A DNA stretch of 64,000 nucleotides from Chitinophaga sp. Cy-1792 (GTDB lineage Bacteria; Bacteroidota; Bacteroidia; Chitinophagales; Chitinophagaceae), in NCBI RefSeq assembly GCF_011752935.1, contig NZ_VWWO01000001.1, positions 1,302,001 to 1,366,000 on the forward strand, in the 5' to 3' direction. The position numbers were made by a program, and so were the translations under genes. The notes beneath the pieces were generated by a model. The model was not told the DNA's origin. It searched no databases and was given only the letters and a program-made list of their open reading frames with translations. Below, in pieces: positions 7,959 through 17,024 of the stretch; positions within the stretch are counted from its first letter, which is position 1; each line of letters begins with the position of its first letter.

Positions 7959-8987
7959 CTAATTACTCAGCACTTTATTGCGAAGGCTTACCTCCCACTG
8001 CCATGCGGTGCGCATGCAGTCTTCTATACCAATCTGAGGTAACCAGCCTAATTTTTCTTTTGCGCGGGTGTTGTTCGCGTAAATAGCGATTACATCCCCC
8101 GGACGACGTGGGCCCATGGCGTAATTGAGTTTTACACCGGAGATTTTTTCAAATGCTTTGATAGCCTCCAGTACGGTAACACCGTTACCAGTACCCAGGT
8201 TAAAGATTTCGCAATTGGTATTATTACGTTTTTCGATCAGGTATTGTAATGCTTTCGTGTGTGCGTTGGCGATATCCGTAACATGGATATAGTCGCGTAC
8301 ACAAGAACCGTCGCGGGTATCGTAATCTTCTCCGAACACCGTCATTTTCGGGATTTTTCCGATAGCTGTCTGGGTGATTACAGGTACCAGGTTATCCGGT
8401 TTGCCCAGTGGTAATTCACCGATCAGCCCTGATGGATGTGCACCAACCGGGTTGAAATACCGGAGGATAATAGACTGGGTATCATTTACATGACTATAGT
8501 CCTGTATGATTTGTTCGCCCATCTGTTTGGTACGTGCGTAAGGAGATTGAGCTTCGCCTAATGGTGTTTCTTCTACAACGGGCAATGCTTTGGTATTACC
8601 ATAAACAGAGCAGGAAGAGGAGAATACCAGGTTAGGGATATTGAATTCCTTCACGCATTTCAGTACGTTGATGAGAGAGGTCAGGTTATTGTGGAAGTAC
8701 AGTAAAGGATCAGCTACAGACTCAGGGACGGTTTTGAGAGCAGCGAAGTGGATAACCCCAACGATATCACGGTTTTCGTGGAATACAGCATGGGTATCTT
8801 CCAGGTTACAAAGGTCTACTTTGTAATTACGGACTTTTTTTCCGGTAATTTTTTCGATGCCGTCCAACAATTGTGTGGTACTTCTGATGTTGCTGTCTAC
8901 GGAAACAACATCGAATCCATGATTAATAAGATCTACAATAGTATGGGCGCCAATATAGCCACAACCACCGGTAACAAGAACCTTCAT
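7959..8987 (-). CDS. galE: UDP-glucose 4-epimerase GalE
   Basis: The 342-residue protein is an extended short-chain dehydrogenase that interconverts UDP-glucose and UDP-galactose with bound NAD. It begins with the Rossmann signature VTGGCGYIGAHT (residues 5-16) and has the catalytic serine in SSSCSVYG (about 123-130) and Y150-x3-K154 in SPYARTKQ. The length is typical. It follows rfbA by 30 bp and precedes the transketolase half by about 50 bp on the same strand, so it supplies nucleotide sugars for envelope polysaccharide together with RfbA. Confidence 0.95.
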   Translation of the reverse strand: MKVLVTGGCGYIGAHTIVDLINHGFDVVSVDSNIRSTTQLLDGIEKITGKKVRNYKVDLCNLEDTHAVFHENRDIVGVIHFAALKTVPESVADPLLYFHNNLTSLINVLKCVKEFNIPNLVFSSSCSVYGNTKALPVVEETPLGEAQSPYARTKQMGEQIIQDYSHVNDTQSIILRYFNPVGAHPSGLIGELPLGKPDNLVPVITQTAIGKIPKMTVFGEDYDTRDGSCVRDYIHVTDIANAHTKALQYLIEKRNNTNCEIFNLGTGNGVTVLEAIKAFEKISGVKLNYAMGPRRPGDVIAIYANNTRAKEKLGWLPQIGIEDCMRTAWQWEVSLRNKVLSN

Positions 8988-9017
8988 GATAATTTCGATT
9001 TACGATTTTATTTTATA

Positions 9018-9890
9018 TCAGATCATTTTTTGTTGGAGGACAGTTTCAAGGTATTGTCCATAACCGCTTTTCAGCAAAGGTTTGGCGAGTTGCTTCAGTT
9101 GAGCAGCATCAATAAATCCTTTACGGTAGGCAATTTCTTCGATACAGGCAATTTTTATGCCTTGTCGTTGTTCTATTACCTGAACAAACTGTGAAGCCTG
9201 CATCAGGGAGTCGAAGGTACCGGTATCCAGCCATGCGGTACCGCGGGGTAAGATAGAAACTTTTAATTTGCCGCGCTTCAAATATTCCTTATTCACATCT
9301 GTGATTTCATATTCACCGCGGGGGCTAGGTTCCAGGTTTTTAGCGATTTCCACTACTTCGTTATCATAGAAATAAAGTCCGGGAACAGCGTAGTTAGATT
9401 TAGGCTGGGTGGGTTTTTCTTCTATGGATACTACGTTCATCTGGTCGTCAAATTCAACCACGCCATATCTTTCTGGGTCGGATACCTGGTATGCATATAC
9501 GATACCGCCATCAGGAGTTGCGTTGTTGGCGAGTTGTGTACCGAGGCCTGCGCCGTAGAAAATATTATCACCGAGAACGAGCGCAACATTATCTTTTCCA
9601 ATAAACGATTCACCGATTACGAATGCCTGCGCGAGGCCGTTAGGCTGCGGTTGTTCTGCATAGCTAAGTTTCAGTCCAAGTTGGCTTCCATCACCAAACA
9701 GGCGTTGAAAAGCAGGAAGATCATGAGGAGTGGAGATAATCAAAATCTCTTTAATACCCGCCAGCATCAAGGTTGACAGCGGATAATAGATCATTGGTTT
9801 ATCATAGACTGGCATTATCTGTTTGCTGATCGCGTATGTTATGGGGTGGAGTCGGGTGCCGGAACCGCCGGCCAGGATAATTCCTTTCAT
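9018..9890 (-). CDS. rfbA: Glucose-1-phosphate thymidylyltransferase RfbA
   Basis: A 290-residue nucleotidyltransferase that makes dTDP-glucose from dTTP and glucose 1-phosphate, the first step toward dTDP-rhamnose. It shows the G-rich nucleotide-binding start [15 protein letters not shown], the metal-binding LGDNIFYG and the [20 protein letters not shown] signature of RfbA/RmlA. Length and motifs match the long RmlA type. The other dTDP-rhamnose genes (rfbB, C, D) are not adjacent. A Bacteroidota -7 element lies about 28 bp upstream, so this is the first gene of the rfbA-galE-tkt unit. Confidence 0.95.
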   Translation of the reverse strand: MKGIILAGGSGTRLHPITYAISKQIMPVYDKPMIYYPLSTLMLAGIKEILIISTPHDLPAFQRLFGDGSQLGLKLSYAEQPQPNGLAQAFVIGESFIGKDNVALVLGDNIFYGAGLGTQLANNATPDGGIVYAYQVSDPERYGVVEFDDQMNVVSIEEKPTQPKSNYAVPGLYFYDNEVVEIAKNLEPSPRGEYEITDVNKEYLKRGKLKVSILPRGTAWLDTGTFDSLMQASQFVQVIEQRQGIKIACIEEIAYRKGFIDAAQLKQLAKPLLKSGYGQYLETVLQQKMI

Positions 9891-9917
9891 TGGTTTTGGA
9901 TTGCTTTAGTAATCGTA

Positions 9918-9925
9918 CAAAAATA
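9918..9925 (-). promoter_or_regulatory. -7 promoter element of the rfbA-galE-tkt unit
   Basis: On the minus strand this reads TATTTTTG, an exact TAnnTTTG match, 27 nt upstream of the rfbA ATG. Confidence 0.5.
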
Positions 9926-10065
9926 GTAGTTTATAGGTAGAAATAAAGAGCACACGTTTGCGTGAATTATTTTTTAGAGAGATTAACAGATAATAAAGCA
10001 GGATTTGAAGGTCGGGGAAAATGCTGAAAGCTGGTTTCAGCAATATTTAATAGGGATAAAATAAA

Positions 10066-10092
10066 AAAACCGGAATCATAGATTCCGGTTTT
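10066..10092. terminator. Intrinsic terminator after the phosphate transporter gene
   Basis: A 12-bp perfect stem with an ATA loop (10066-10077 / 10081-10092), flanked by A- and T-runs, 24 bp past the stop of the minus-strand gene at 10117. Confidence 0.85.
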
Positions 10093-10116
10093 GGCAATAT
10101 TGTTATTATCAGATGA

Positions 10117-11118
10117 TTAAATGAAGATGCTGGTGATCGCATACACCAGTGCTGCCAGGAGTCCGCTGATAGGAATGGTGAGTACCCATGCCCAGAGGAG
10201 ACTAACGGTAACGCCCCATCTTACAGCGGAGAGGCGTTTTGTTGCGCCTACACCCATGATGGCACCGGTAATAACGTGTGTGGTACTGGCCGGGATACCG
10301 AGGTGTTCTGTAAAGAAGAGGGTGATGGCACCGGCACTTTCAGCAGCAACGCCTTCCAGCGGAGTTACTTTGGTGATACGGGTACCCATTGTTTTAACGA
10401 TTTTCCAACCGCCGCTCATCGTACCGAGTGCGATGGCGCAGAAGCAGGCCAGTGGAATCCAGTCTGGCATGGCTTTGAGGTTAGGGATATAACCTGCAGA
10501 GACCATGGCTGCTGCGATGATACCCATTACTTTTTGTGCATCGTTACTACCGTGGCCAAGGCTCAGTGCCGCGCTGGATACCAGCTGCAGGCGTTTGAAC
10601 CAGTTTTCCGCACGGAAAGGATTGGCGCGGCGGCAAACGTTTACAATGATAAGGGTAATAATAAATGACACCACCATACCAATGAGTGGCGCCAGTACGA
10701 TGAAGTATACGATAGGTAATACTTTGTGGTAGTTGATCACATCCAGGGTACGGGCGCTGGTAACAGCGGCGCCGATGAAGCCTCCGATAAGGGTATGGGA
10801 GGAACTGGACGGGATACCCAGCCACCAGGTAAAGAGATTCCAGGTAATAGCAGCAATAAGGCCGCAGAGGATCACTTTAAGTGTAATGTATTGTTCAAAA
10901 ACTGAGCTGGCAACAGAGTTGGCTACTTTAAATTCTCCAATTATGTATTTGGCAATAAAGAAGGCGGCAAAGTTGAACAAGGCGGCCCAAAGTACGGCCT
11001 GAAACGGCGTCAGTACTTTGGTCGATACTATCGTTGCGATAGAGTTGGCGGCATCATGAAAACCATTGATATAGTCGAAAATGAATGCCAGAATAATAAT
11101 AACTACGAGTAATGTCAT
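10117..11118 (-). CDS. Inorganic phosphate transporter, PiT family
   Basis: A 333-residue inner-membrane protein with about ten hydrophobic segments and the duplicated PiT signature: NGFHDAANSIATIVSTKVLTP near residue 19 in the first half and LGHGSNDAQKVMGI in the second half (around residue 187). PiT proteins import phosphate, usually as a metal-phosphate complex, driven by protons or sodium. The DUF47 (PhoU-like) gene 45 bp upstream on the same strand is the usual operon partner and probable regulator. The length matches the short bacterial form. Confidence 0.95.
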   Translation of the reverse strand: MTLLVVIIILAFIFDYINGFHDAANSIATIVSTKVLTPFQAVLWAALFNFAAFFIAKYIIGEFKVANSVASSVFEQYITLKVILCGLIAAITWNLFTWWLGIPSSSSHTLIGGFIGAAVTSARTLDVINYHKVLPIVYFIVLAPLIGMVVSFIITLIIVNVCRRANPFRAENWFKRLQLVSSAALSLGHGSNDAQKVMGIIAAAMVSAGYIPNLKAMPDWIPLACFCAIALGTMSGGWKIVKTMGTRITKVTPLEGVAAESAGAITLFFTEHLGIPASTTHVITGAIMGVGATKRLSAVRWGVTVSLLWAWVLTIPISGLLAALVYAITSIFI

Positions 11119-11163
11119 GGTGCTACCGTGATTATACGTTCAGGACAGGCAAAGTGACTCTGA

Positions 11164-11814
11164 TTAAGAGTACTTAATGATAATGGTTTCGATTACGTTG
11201 GCGCAGTCTTCGCATTTGTCTGTAGCGATTTCCAGTGCCTGGTAAATTTCACGCATTTTGATCAGTTCAGCTGCGTTCTGTTCTGTTTCGAACAGATCAG
11301 CGATTGCCATGTCGTAGATGTCATCAGCATGGTTTTCCAGGCTGTTGATTTTTACACATGCATCGGTGATGATGCGCATGTTGGCCATGGTACGGAGCTC
11401 ATGAATAGCTTTATGGAGTTCGAGCACACCGAGGTGAATGAGTTCAGCCAGTTTACGGATGCTGTCGTTGATATTATGAACTTTATAGATATCCATTCTT
11501 TTGGCAGAGCCATGGATATAATCGGCAACGTCGTCTAAAGTAGCAGCAAGGTAGTGGATGTCTTCACGGTCGAACGGGGTAATGAAGTTCTGACCTAATT
11601 CAACAAATATGCGGTGGGTGTAATCATCGTTTTTGTGCTCCAGACGTTCGATCAGGTGTACTTTATCCTTTCTGACAGAAAGGTCTGTAGTGGCAACCAG
11701 TTCGTTCAGGACCTGTGCCATTTCCACTAAATTGGAAGCTACATCTTCAAACAGAGAATAAAATACCCGGTCTTTCGGCATGAATAATTTAACAAAAGAA
11801 TTGAAGCCTCCCAT
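11164..11814 (-). CDS. DUF47 family (PhoU-like) protein, partner of the PiT transporter
   Basis: A helical, cytoplasmic protein of 216 residues with the DUF47/PhoU pattern: an N-terminal FMPKDRVFYSLFEDVASNLVEMAQ, acidic metal-binding stretches such as DDVADYIHGSAKRMD, and ENHADDIYDMAIADLFE. The family controls low-affinity Pit phosphate transporters, and the gene is immediately upstream of one. I chose the ATG at 11814: the longer frame reaches 11862, but a perfect -7 promoter element at 11840-11847 lies inside that extension, so translation from 11862 is unlikely. Confidence 0.9.
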   Translation of the reverse strand: MGGFNSFVKLFMPKDRVFYSLFEDVASNLVEMAQVLNELVATTDLSVRKDKVHLIERLEHKNDDYTHRIFVELGQNFITPFDREDIHYLAATLDDVADYIHGSAKRMDIYKVHNINDSIRKLAELIHLGVLELHKAIHELRTMANMRIITDACVKINSLENHADDIYDMAIADLFETEQNAAELIKMREIYQALEIATDKCEDCANVIETIIIKYS

Positions 11815-11839
11815 ACGTTTGAGTTTAAAAATTTTGCCG

Positions 11840-11847
11840 CAAAAATA
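11840..11847 (-). promoter_or_regulatory. -7 promoter element of the DUF47-pit operon
   Basis: On the minus strand this reads TATTTTTG (TAnnTTTG), 25 nt upstream of the ATG at 11814. It decides between the two possible starts of the DUF47 gene. Confidence 0.5.
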
Positions 11848-11998
11848 GTCCGCCTGACGCATTGGTTCGAATCCAAAGCAGGAATTAATAATTCCTTAAC
11901 ATTGGATTAATATAAAAGTAATATAGCGATTTTTCCTTTGTATTGAAAATTACACTCATAAAGCAAGCTGGGCAGCCACTTGTTCATACCTACAATTG

Positions 11999-12823
11999 AT
12001 GTCAGAAAAGCGTTCATTAGAAATAGCAGTAATCTCCGATGTACACCTCGGAATATACGGCTGTCATGCAAAAGAGCTGATTCAGTACCTGGATAGCATA
12101 GATCCGAAGATCCTCGTGCTGAACGGGGATATCATCGATATCTGGCAGTTTAGCAAGCGCTATTTCCCTAAAGCACACACTAAAGTCATCCGCCGCATCC
12201 TGAAAATGATCGGAAAAGGAACCGAAGTGGTATACCTGACCGGTAACCATGATGAGGCTTTACGTAAATATTCAGGCTTTGAACTGAGTAATTTCCGTAT
12301 CGATGACAAGTTATTCCTTGAAGTTGATGGCAAAAGACATTGGTTTTTCCATGGAGATGTATATGATATCACCATGAAAAACTCTAAATGGCTGGCCAAA
12401 CTGGGCGGGAAGGGATATGATTTGCTGATTATTCTTAACCGACTGGTAAATAACACCTTAGAGCGCTTTGGGCGGGAAAAGATGTCTTTCTCCAAAAAAG
12501 TAAAACAAGGGGTAAAACAGGCGGTGAAATTTATTTCCGACTTTGAACAGACAGTGGCAGAGATCGCTGTTGATAAAAATATTGACGTGGTTTGCTGCGG
12601 ACACATCCACCAGCCACTGATCAAAGAAATGCAGGTAGCCGGTAAAACGGTGACCTACCTGAACTCCGGCGACTGGGTAGAAAGCCTTACCGCGCTGGAA
12701 TATGCCAACCACCAATGGACCTTATACCAACATCCCGTATCTAAATCTAAAGTAGTACTTCCGGAAGATGAAGATGATCTCCCCCTCGTATTTCCTACTC
12801 CCAATGATTTTGGTCTGCGCTGA
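11999..12823 (+). CDS. UDP-2,3-diacylglucosamine diphosphatase-like metallophosphoesterase (LpxH-type)
   Basis: The 274-residue protein has the calcineurin-like phosphoesterase motifs in order: ISDVHLG (residues 13-19), LNGDIIDIW, LTGNHDE, FFHGD and CCGHIHQP. Bacteroidota relatives are commonly annotated as UDP-2,3-diacylglucosamine diphosphatase, the lipid A enzyme that yields lipid X. The C-terminal tail after the last histidine motif is acidic. The true LpxH reaction is not proven by these motifs, which only define a dinuclear metal phosphoesterase. The ATG at 11999 is preferred to an in-frame TTG one codon earlier. Its neighbours do not belong to lipid A synthesis. Confidence 0.8.
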   Translation: MSEKRSLEIAVISDVHLGIYGCHAKELIQYLDSIDPKILVLNGDIIDIWQFSKRYFPKAHTKVIRRILKMIGKGTEVVYLTGNHDEALRKYSGFELSNFRIDDKLFLEVDGKRHWFFHGDVYDITMKNSKWLAKLGGKGYDLLIILNRLVNNTLERFGREKMSFSKKVKQGVKQAVKFISDFEQTVAEIAVDKNIDVVCCGHIHQPLIKEMQVAGKTVTYLNSGDWVESLTALEYANHQWTLYQHPVSKSKVVLPEDEDDLPLVFPTPNDFGLR

Positions 12824-12928
12824 GGTAATAAACCACCTTTTGTATTCGTTTATTTATTAATGTCTATTTCATTCATAATTTTCACATAAACATAACAGGT
12901 ACTTAATATTAAATTAAAAGTAGCCAGC

Positions 12929-12936
12929 TAGCTTTG
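12929..12936 (+). promoter_or_regulatory. -7 promoter element before the gene at 13000
   Basis: TAGCTTTG is an exact TAnnTTTG match 63 nt upstream of the ATG at 13000. It supports that ATG over an in-frame TTG at 12934, which lies within this element. Confidence 0.45.
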
Positions 12937-12999
12937 CTGAAAAATAAATTATTAAGTATCCGTATTGGACCATTTGGAATTGAAAGATCATACAGCAAA

Positions 13000-13401
13000 A
13001 TGAAAGTACTGAAGTTACATCCACTAATGACCATTTCCCTCCTGCAGATGCAGATCCAACGTCTGCTGTCCTGTAACGTGACAGTATATATGCGTCATTC
13101 CCTTGCCAATGCATTCGATACACTGAAGGAAGCCGGATTTGATGAAGATTCACTGGTGGAATTCCCTATTGATGAAACTTTAAGTCTGAGAGAATTTGAA
13201 GAAGAAGTAGAAGAACGCTTCAATTTCACTTTAGAGTTATGTAATAAAGATAATAAGCCCTTTACCAATAAAAGTCAGCATATATACCAGATTGCCTCTC
13301 TTCAGCCTAAAAAAGAAGAAAGGAATTATCAGCTGGATATCTCACTGGATATGTTGATGAATAATAACAGGCAATCTCCCCAACAAAATATTTCTTTTTA
13401 A
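13000..13401 (+). CDS. Conserved-looking hypothetical protein
   Basis: I do not recognise this 133-residue protein. It has no signal peptide and no membrane segment. The N-terminal half (KLHPLMTISLLQMQIQRLL) is probably helical and is followed by an acidic stretch rich in glutamate (SLREFEEEVEERFNFTLEL) and a C-terminal polar tail with several asparagines and glutamines. The arrangement looks like a small cytoplasmic protein that might bind a partner, but no function can be inferred. It has its own -7 promoter element and ends at a hairpin terminator, so it is likely monocistronic. Confidence 0.7.
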   Translation: MKVLKLHPLMTISLLQMQIQRLLSCNVTVYMRHSLANAFDTLKEAGFDEDSLVEFPIDETLSLREFEEEVEERFNFTLELCNKDNKPFTNKSQHIYQIASLQPKKEERNYQLDISLDMLMNNNRQSPQQNISF

Positions 13402-13427
13402 TCTAAGCTAAACCGTAATTGTTTTAT

Positions 13428-13457
13428 AAAGTCTGGTTGCAGCAGCAGCCGGACTTT
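13428..13457. terminator. Intrinsic terminator
   Basis: A 12-bp stem with two G-U pairs (13428-13439 / 13446-13457) followed by a T-rich run. It ends the transcript of the gene at 13000-13401. Confidence 0.7.
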
Positions 13458-13473
13458 TATATTTTACGGGACT

Positions 13474-13809
13474 ATGAAACATCCTTTTCAGTGTATAGAC
13501 TGGCGTGCTATTCCCTCTACCACCCATCCGGGCATTACTGGCACGGCATTATGGCAAACGCTCCAATTGCCTGGTTTACGCTTACGTATTGTAAATTATT
13601 CGCCTGGTTATCTTGCAGATCATTGGTGTAAGAAGGGACATATCGTCCATTGCCTGGAGGGTAGTTTTATCAGTGAGCTGGATAACGGGGAGCAGTTTGA
13701 GCTGCAGCAGGGAATGACATACGTTGTTTCGGACGAGTTGAGTAATCATCGTTCGAGTACGGAATCAGGAGTAAAGCTGTTGATTATAGATGGTGATTTT
13801 CTGCAATAA
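13474..13809 (+). CDS. DHCW-motif cupin fold protein
   Basis: A 111-residue single-domain cupin. It has the family-defining metal-site region ADHWCKKGHIVHCLEG (residues 49-64, a DHWC variant of the name-giving motif) and a second cupin motif around LQQGMTYVVSDELSNH. Cytoplasmic; no enzymatic activity is established for the family. It stands alone, with terminators on both sides, and converges on the YHS lipoprotein gene. Confidence 0.85.
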   Translation: MKHPFQCIDWRAIPSTTHPGITGTALWQTLQLPGLRLRIVNYSPGYLADHWCKKGHIVHCLEGSFISELDNGEQFELQQGMTYVVSDELSNHRSSTESGVKLLIIDGDFLQ

Positions 13810-13811
13810 AA

Positions 13812-13842
13812 AATGGCAGCGGTTACCTGAACCACTGCCATT
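13812..13842. terminator. Bidirectional intrinsic terminator
   Basis: An 8-bp plus 4-bp stem with one mismatch (AATGGCAG / CTGCCATT outside, GGTT / AACC inside) between two convergent genes. Confidence 0.75.
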
Positions 13843-13869
13843 AGTTGATAATTATTTATATGACCGGGT

Positions 13870-14148
13870 TTATTTTCCCAGTTTGGCCATTTGTTTTTCC
13901 GGATTTTTCAGGAAGATTTCCTTGCAGGTATTAGAGCAGAAATGGATGGTATCGTTTTTATAAACAGTCCATTCGTGATAGCTGGTATCGTAAGGCATTT
14001 CACATACAGGATCAGGGAGTTTGTCTGACGCTGCTACAGGAGCTGCGGTTTCCTGTGTTTCGGTGCTTTTACTATCTGATTGTGCCGGTTTGGATTGTTG
14101 ACCACAGGAGATGATAAACAATGCCGCTGCTACGAGAACATATTTCAT
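13870..14148 (-). CDS. YHS-domain lipoprotein
   Basis: A 92-residue protein with a lipoprotein signal (MKYVLVAAALFIISC, lipidated cysteine at residue 15) followed by a low-complexity linker and a YHS-like domain: DPVCEMPYDTSYHEW then IHFCSNTCKEIFLKNPEKQ. The cysteines resemble the metal-binding set of YHS and TRASH domains, so a metal-related envelope role is plausible. The ATG at 14148 is chosen because it gives a clean signal peptide; an upstream in-frame TTG at 14181 does not. Confidence 0.8.
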   Translation of the reverse strand: MKYVLVAAALFIISCGQQSKPAQSDSKSTETQETAAPVAASDKLPDPVCEMPYDTSYHEWTVYKNDTIHFCSNTCKEIFLKNPEKQMAKLGK

Positions 14149-14198
14149 ATCTGTAATAATTTTTAGATGCTGAAGTTGCAAAGGTCGGTCATTTAAAG

Positions 14199-14232
14199 CG
14201 AAATCCCCCCGGTTTACACTGGGGGGATTTCG
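14199..14232. terminator. Intrinsic terminator after the M13 peptidase gene
   Basis: A 12-bp GC-rich stem (CGAAATCCCCCC / GGGGGGATTTCG) with a 10-nt loop, 40 bp beyond the stop of the minus-strand gene. Confidence 0.85.
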
Positions 14233-14271
14233 TTTTTATTCTCTTTTACAGCGCTGATATATTATTATTTA

Positions 14272-16326
14272 TTACCAGATAACTACACGTTTATCTGCTG
14301 GCAAAGCCATTTTGGTAGAATCGGTACAGCTCCATGCCTGCTGGAATTCCACCAGGTGAGGCAGTGGGCCGAGGATACGATATCTTGCCGGAGAGTGAGG
14401 GTTGGTTTGTACCTGGTTGCGGAGTGCCGCATCGGTGATGGTTTCGTGCCAAACCTGTGCCCAGCCCAGGAAGAAGCGTTGCTGCCATGTAAATCCGTCG
14501 ATAGGTTTAGGTTGTTCTTTACCTGCGAAGGATTTTTCCAGTGCGTGGTAGGCCAGTGTCAGACCACCCAGGTCAGCGATATTTTCACCGAGGGTAAGTT
14601 TACCGTTGATATTGAAGCCTGGTAAAGCCTGGATGCTGCTGAAGTAATCAGCGTAGCGGTTAGCCAGTTTATCAAAGTTAGCGCGGTCAGCTTTTGTCCA
14701 CCAGTCTTTCAGGTTACCATCTGCATCGAACTGAGAACCCTGGTCATCGAAGCCGTGGGTAAATTCGTGTCCGATCACAGCGATGATACCGCCGTAGTTG
14801 ATAGCGTCATCAGCGTTAGCGTTGTAGAAAGGAGGCTGGAGGATACCGGCAGGGAATACTACTTCATTATTTAATGGGTTGTAGTAAGCGTTTACGGTCT
14901 GCGGTGTCATCATCCACTCTGCTTTATCCACAGGTTTACCGATTTTAGCTACATCTTCTTTATGGTGGTACAGAATAGCAGATACGGTGTTTTCCACCAG
15001 TTTATCTTTCTGGATATCAATAGAAGAATAGTCTTTCCATTTATCAGGATAACCGATTTTGTAGGTAAAGGTGGCGAGTTTTTTATGTGCCATAGCTTTG
15101 GTAGAATCGCCCATCCAGGAGAGTTTGTCGATTCTTTCACCAAATACGGTACGTACGTTTTCGATCATCTCGGAAACTTTCTTTTTAGAAGTTTCAGGGA
15201 AGTATTTTTTAGCGAACAGTTTACCCAGTGGCATGCCGAGGGTATTGTCTGTAGAGCGGATAGAGCGTTCTACGCGAGGTTTCTGTTCTTTTTTACCGGT
15301 TAAAACGGTGCCGAAGAAGCGGAAGTTTTCATCATCCAGGCCTTTAGGCAGGTAACCAGCGAAGCGGGTCAGCAGTTGCCATTTGGAGTAAGTTTTCAGT
15401 ACATCCAGCGGGGTAGCTTTCACGATGCCGTTGGCAGCGGTGAGGTATGCTTTGTTCTGAATGATGAGGGTATCAGCTTTGATATCCTGTTTCTGGGTGA
15501 AGGCATCCCAGTCGAAATCCGGTGCCAGTTTTTTGAGTTCGCCGTAGGCAGCACGGTTATAAGTTTTAACCGGATCGCGGAGTTCTACGTTAGAGAGCTG
15601 TGCTTTAGCCAGTTTGGTTTCGAAGTCGAGGATGGTTTTACCAGGGTTAGCTTCGGTGAAGCCTGCCAGGGTAAACATTTTATCGATATGTTTAACAAAC
15701 TCGTCGCGAACGTTTTTGGTAGCGGAGTCTTGTCTTTCGTAATAGCTTTTTTCTCCCAGAGACAGACCATCCTGGCCCTGGTAGAGGATGTTCATTTTAC
15801 TATCTTTTGCATCAGCGTCTACGCCAAAGCCAGTGAAAGTAGATATACCGATTCGCTGGAGGTCGCCGGTAACGCTGGCCCAGTCGGCAAGGGTTTTGAC
15901 ACCATTAATTTGATCAAGGTAAGGCTGTAAGGGAGTGATGCCTCGTTTTTCGATGGTAGCGGTATCCAGGAAAGAAGCGTAGTAATCAGCAATTTGTTGT
16001 TCTTCGGTACCTTTTTTCAGGTCTTTCTGGCTACTGATTTCGGCGATAATACCTTTCAGGCGGACTTCTTTATTTTCCTTATCGAGGATTCCGAAGGCGC
16101 CCCAGCGGCTTTCTGTAGAAGGAACCGGGTTGTGTTTTTTCCAGTTTCCATTAACGTAGTTGTCGAAGTCGTCGCAGGGTTTGAAGGTGCTGTCAATGTC
16201 TGCCATATTGAAGGCGGGAACCTTTGTGGTGTCGGCAGTGTTTTGAGAGGAGTTGCCGGAGTTACATGCTGAGAATGCAATTACCGCAGCCAGCATCGAT
16301 AACTTTACCGAATTGGTTTTACTCAT
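14272..16326 (-). CDS. M13 family zinc metallopeptidase (neprilysin/PepO-like) lipoprotein
   Basis: A 684-residue envelope protein with a lipoprotein signal (lipobox ending at C21 in AVIAFSAC). The M13 catalytic set is complete: HEFTH near residue 518 (zinc ligands and general base), the third ligand region GENIADLGG about 60 residues later, and the substrate-binding NAYYNPLNNEVVFPAGILQ just before. M13 enzymes cut short peptides outside the cytoplasm. The length is normal for the bacterial form. It is monocistronic with its own terminator. Confidence 0.95.
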   Translation of the reverse strand: MSKTNSVKLSMLAAVIAFSACNSGNSSQNTADTTKVPAFNMADIDSTFKPCDDFDNYVNGNWKKHNPVPSTESRWGAFGILDKENKEVRLKGIIAEISSQKDLKKGTEEQQIADYYASFLDTATIEKRGITPLQPYLDQINGVKTLADWASVTGDLQRIGISTFTGFGVDADAKDSKMNILYQGQDGLSLGEKSYYERQDSATKNVRDEFVKHIDKMFTLAGFTEANPGKTILDFETKLAKAQLSNVELRDPVKTYNRAAYGELKKLAPDFDWDAFTQKQDIKADTLIIQNKAYLTAANGIVKATPLDVLKTYSKWQLLTRFAGYLPKGLDDENFRFFGTVLTGKKEQKPRVERSIRSTDNTLGMPLGKLFAKKYFPETSKKKVSEMIENVRTVFGERIDKLSWMGDSTKAMAHKKLATFTYKIGYPDKWKDYSSIDIQKDKLVENTVSAILYHHKEDVAKIGKPVDKAEWMMTPQTVNAYYNPLNNEVVFPAGILQPPFYNANADDAINYGGIIAVIGHEFTHGFDDQGSQFDADGNLKDWWTKADRANFDKLANRYADYFSSIQALPGFNINGKLTLGENIADLGGLTLAYHALEKSFAGKEQPKPIDGFTWQQRFFLGWAQVWHETITDAALRNQVQTNPHSPARYRILGPLPHLVEFQQAWSCTDSTKMALPADKRVVIW

Positions 16327-16453
16327 ATTATAATCAGGTTTTAACTAAAGTTATATAAAAGGGATCATCTTACACAATCCCTATTGTATAAGCGGTAAAC
16401 TTCGGTAAATCTTCCAGAAATACCTAAAAACCGGAAAATTCTGATTTATTAGG

Positions 16454-16461
16454 TAGGTTTG
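16454..16461 (+). promoter_or_regulatory. -7 promoter element
   Basis: TAGGTTTG matches TAnnTTTG, 22 nt upstream of the ATG at 16484. It would drive the membrane protein, truncated hemoglobin and rarA genes. Confidence 0.45.
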
Positions 16462-16483
16462 TAACTCGTAAAAATGGAAATCA

Positions 16484-17014
16484 ATGACTTTTGAGTTTAG
16501 ATTATACAGGATATTTACCGTTATAGCCTTATTTTTTGCAGGAATGCTGGCCTTTTCCTCTCTGGCAGCGCTATTAATGACTGGCTTGAATTTACAGTCA
16601 TTAATATTACTGGCGGTAGTAGGATCCTGTATGGTGCACAGTATATTATCATTGTACCTGCAAAGGAGTATTATGTCGCCGGAGATACACCTGAAAGAAA
16701 GCACCCCATCCCGACTGCGGATTACGGGTATTGTCATGATCTCTTTCTCTGTGCTGATGATATTTCTCATTGTATCTTACCTGAATACTTCTCCTGTAGC
16801 CATACAAGAGGCCATGGAAAAGAGTAATATGCCTGCCGATCAGCGGGAGATGATTGCTTCCGGGGCTTTTAGCGGAATGGTTAAATTCTTCCTGTGTATC
16901 TGTATCTTGTTTCTGTTAACTGCGACGATGTCGTTCCGGTTTCTGAAAGTATATAAGGAACAGAACGACCACACTGATCATATTCATCCGGAAGATGATA
17001 ACCTTATGTTATAA
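16484..17014 (+). CDS. Four-helix inner-membrane protein, unknown function
   Basis: A 176-residue protein with four hydrophobic segments (about residues 10-30, 40-58, 80-100 and 130-150) and a histidine/aspartate-rich C-terminal tail (NDHTDHIHPEDD). I do not recognise a family. It is followed 10 bp later by a truncated hemoglobin gene, so a link to oxygen or redox handling is possible but unproven. The histidine-rich tail could bind a metal. Confidence 0.7.
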   Translation: MTFEFRLYRIFTVIALFFAGMLAFSSLAALLMTGLNLQSLILLAVVGSCMVHSILSLYLQRSIMSPEIHLKESTPSRLRITGIVMISFSVLMIFLIVSYLNTSPVAIQEAMEKSNMPADQREMIASGAFSGMVKFFLCICILFLLTATMSFRFLKVYKEQNDHTDHIHPEDDNLML

Positions 17015-17024
17015 ATGATACGTC

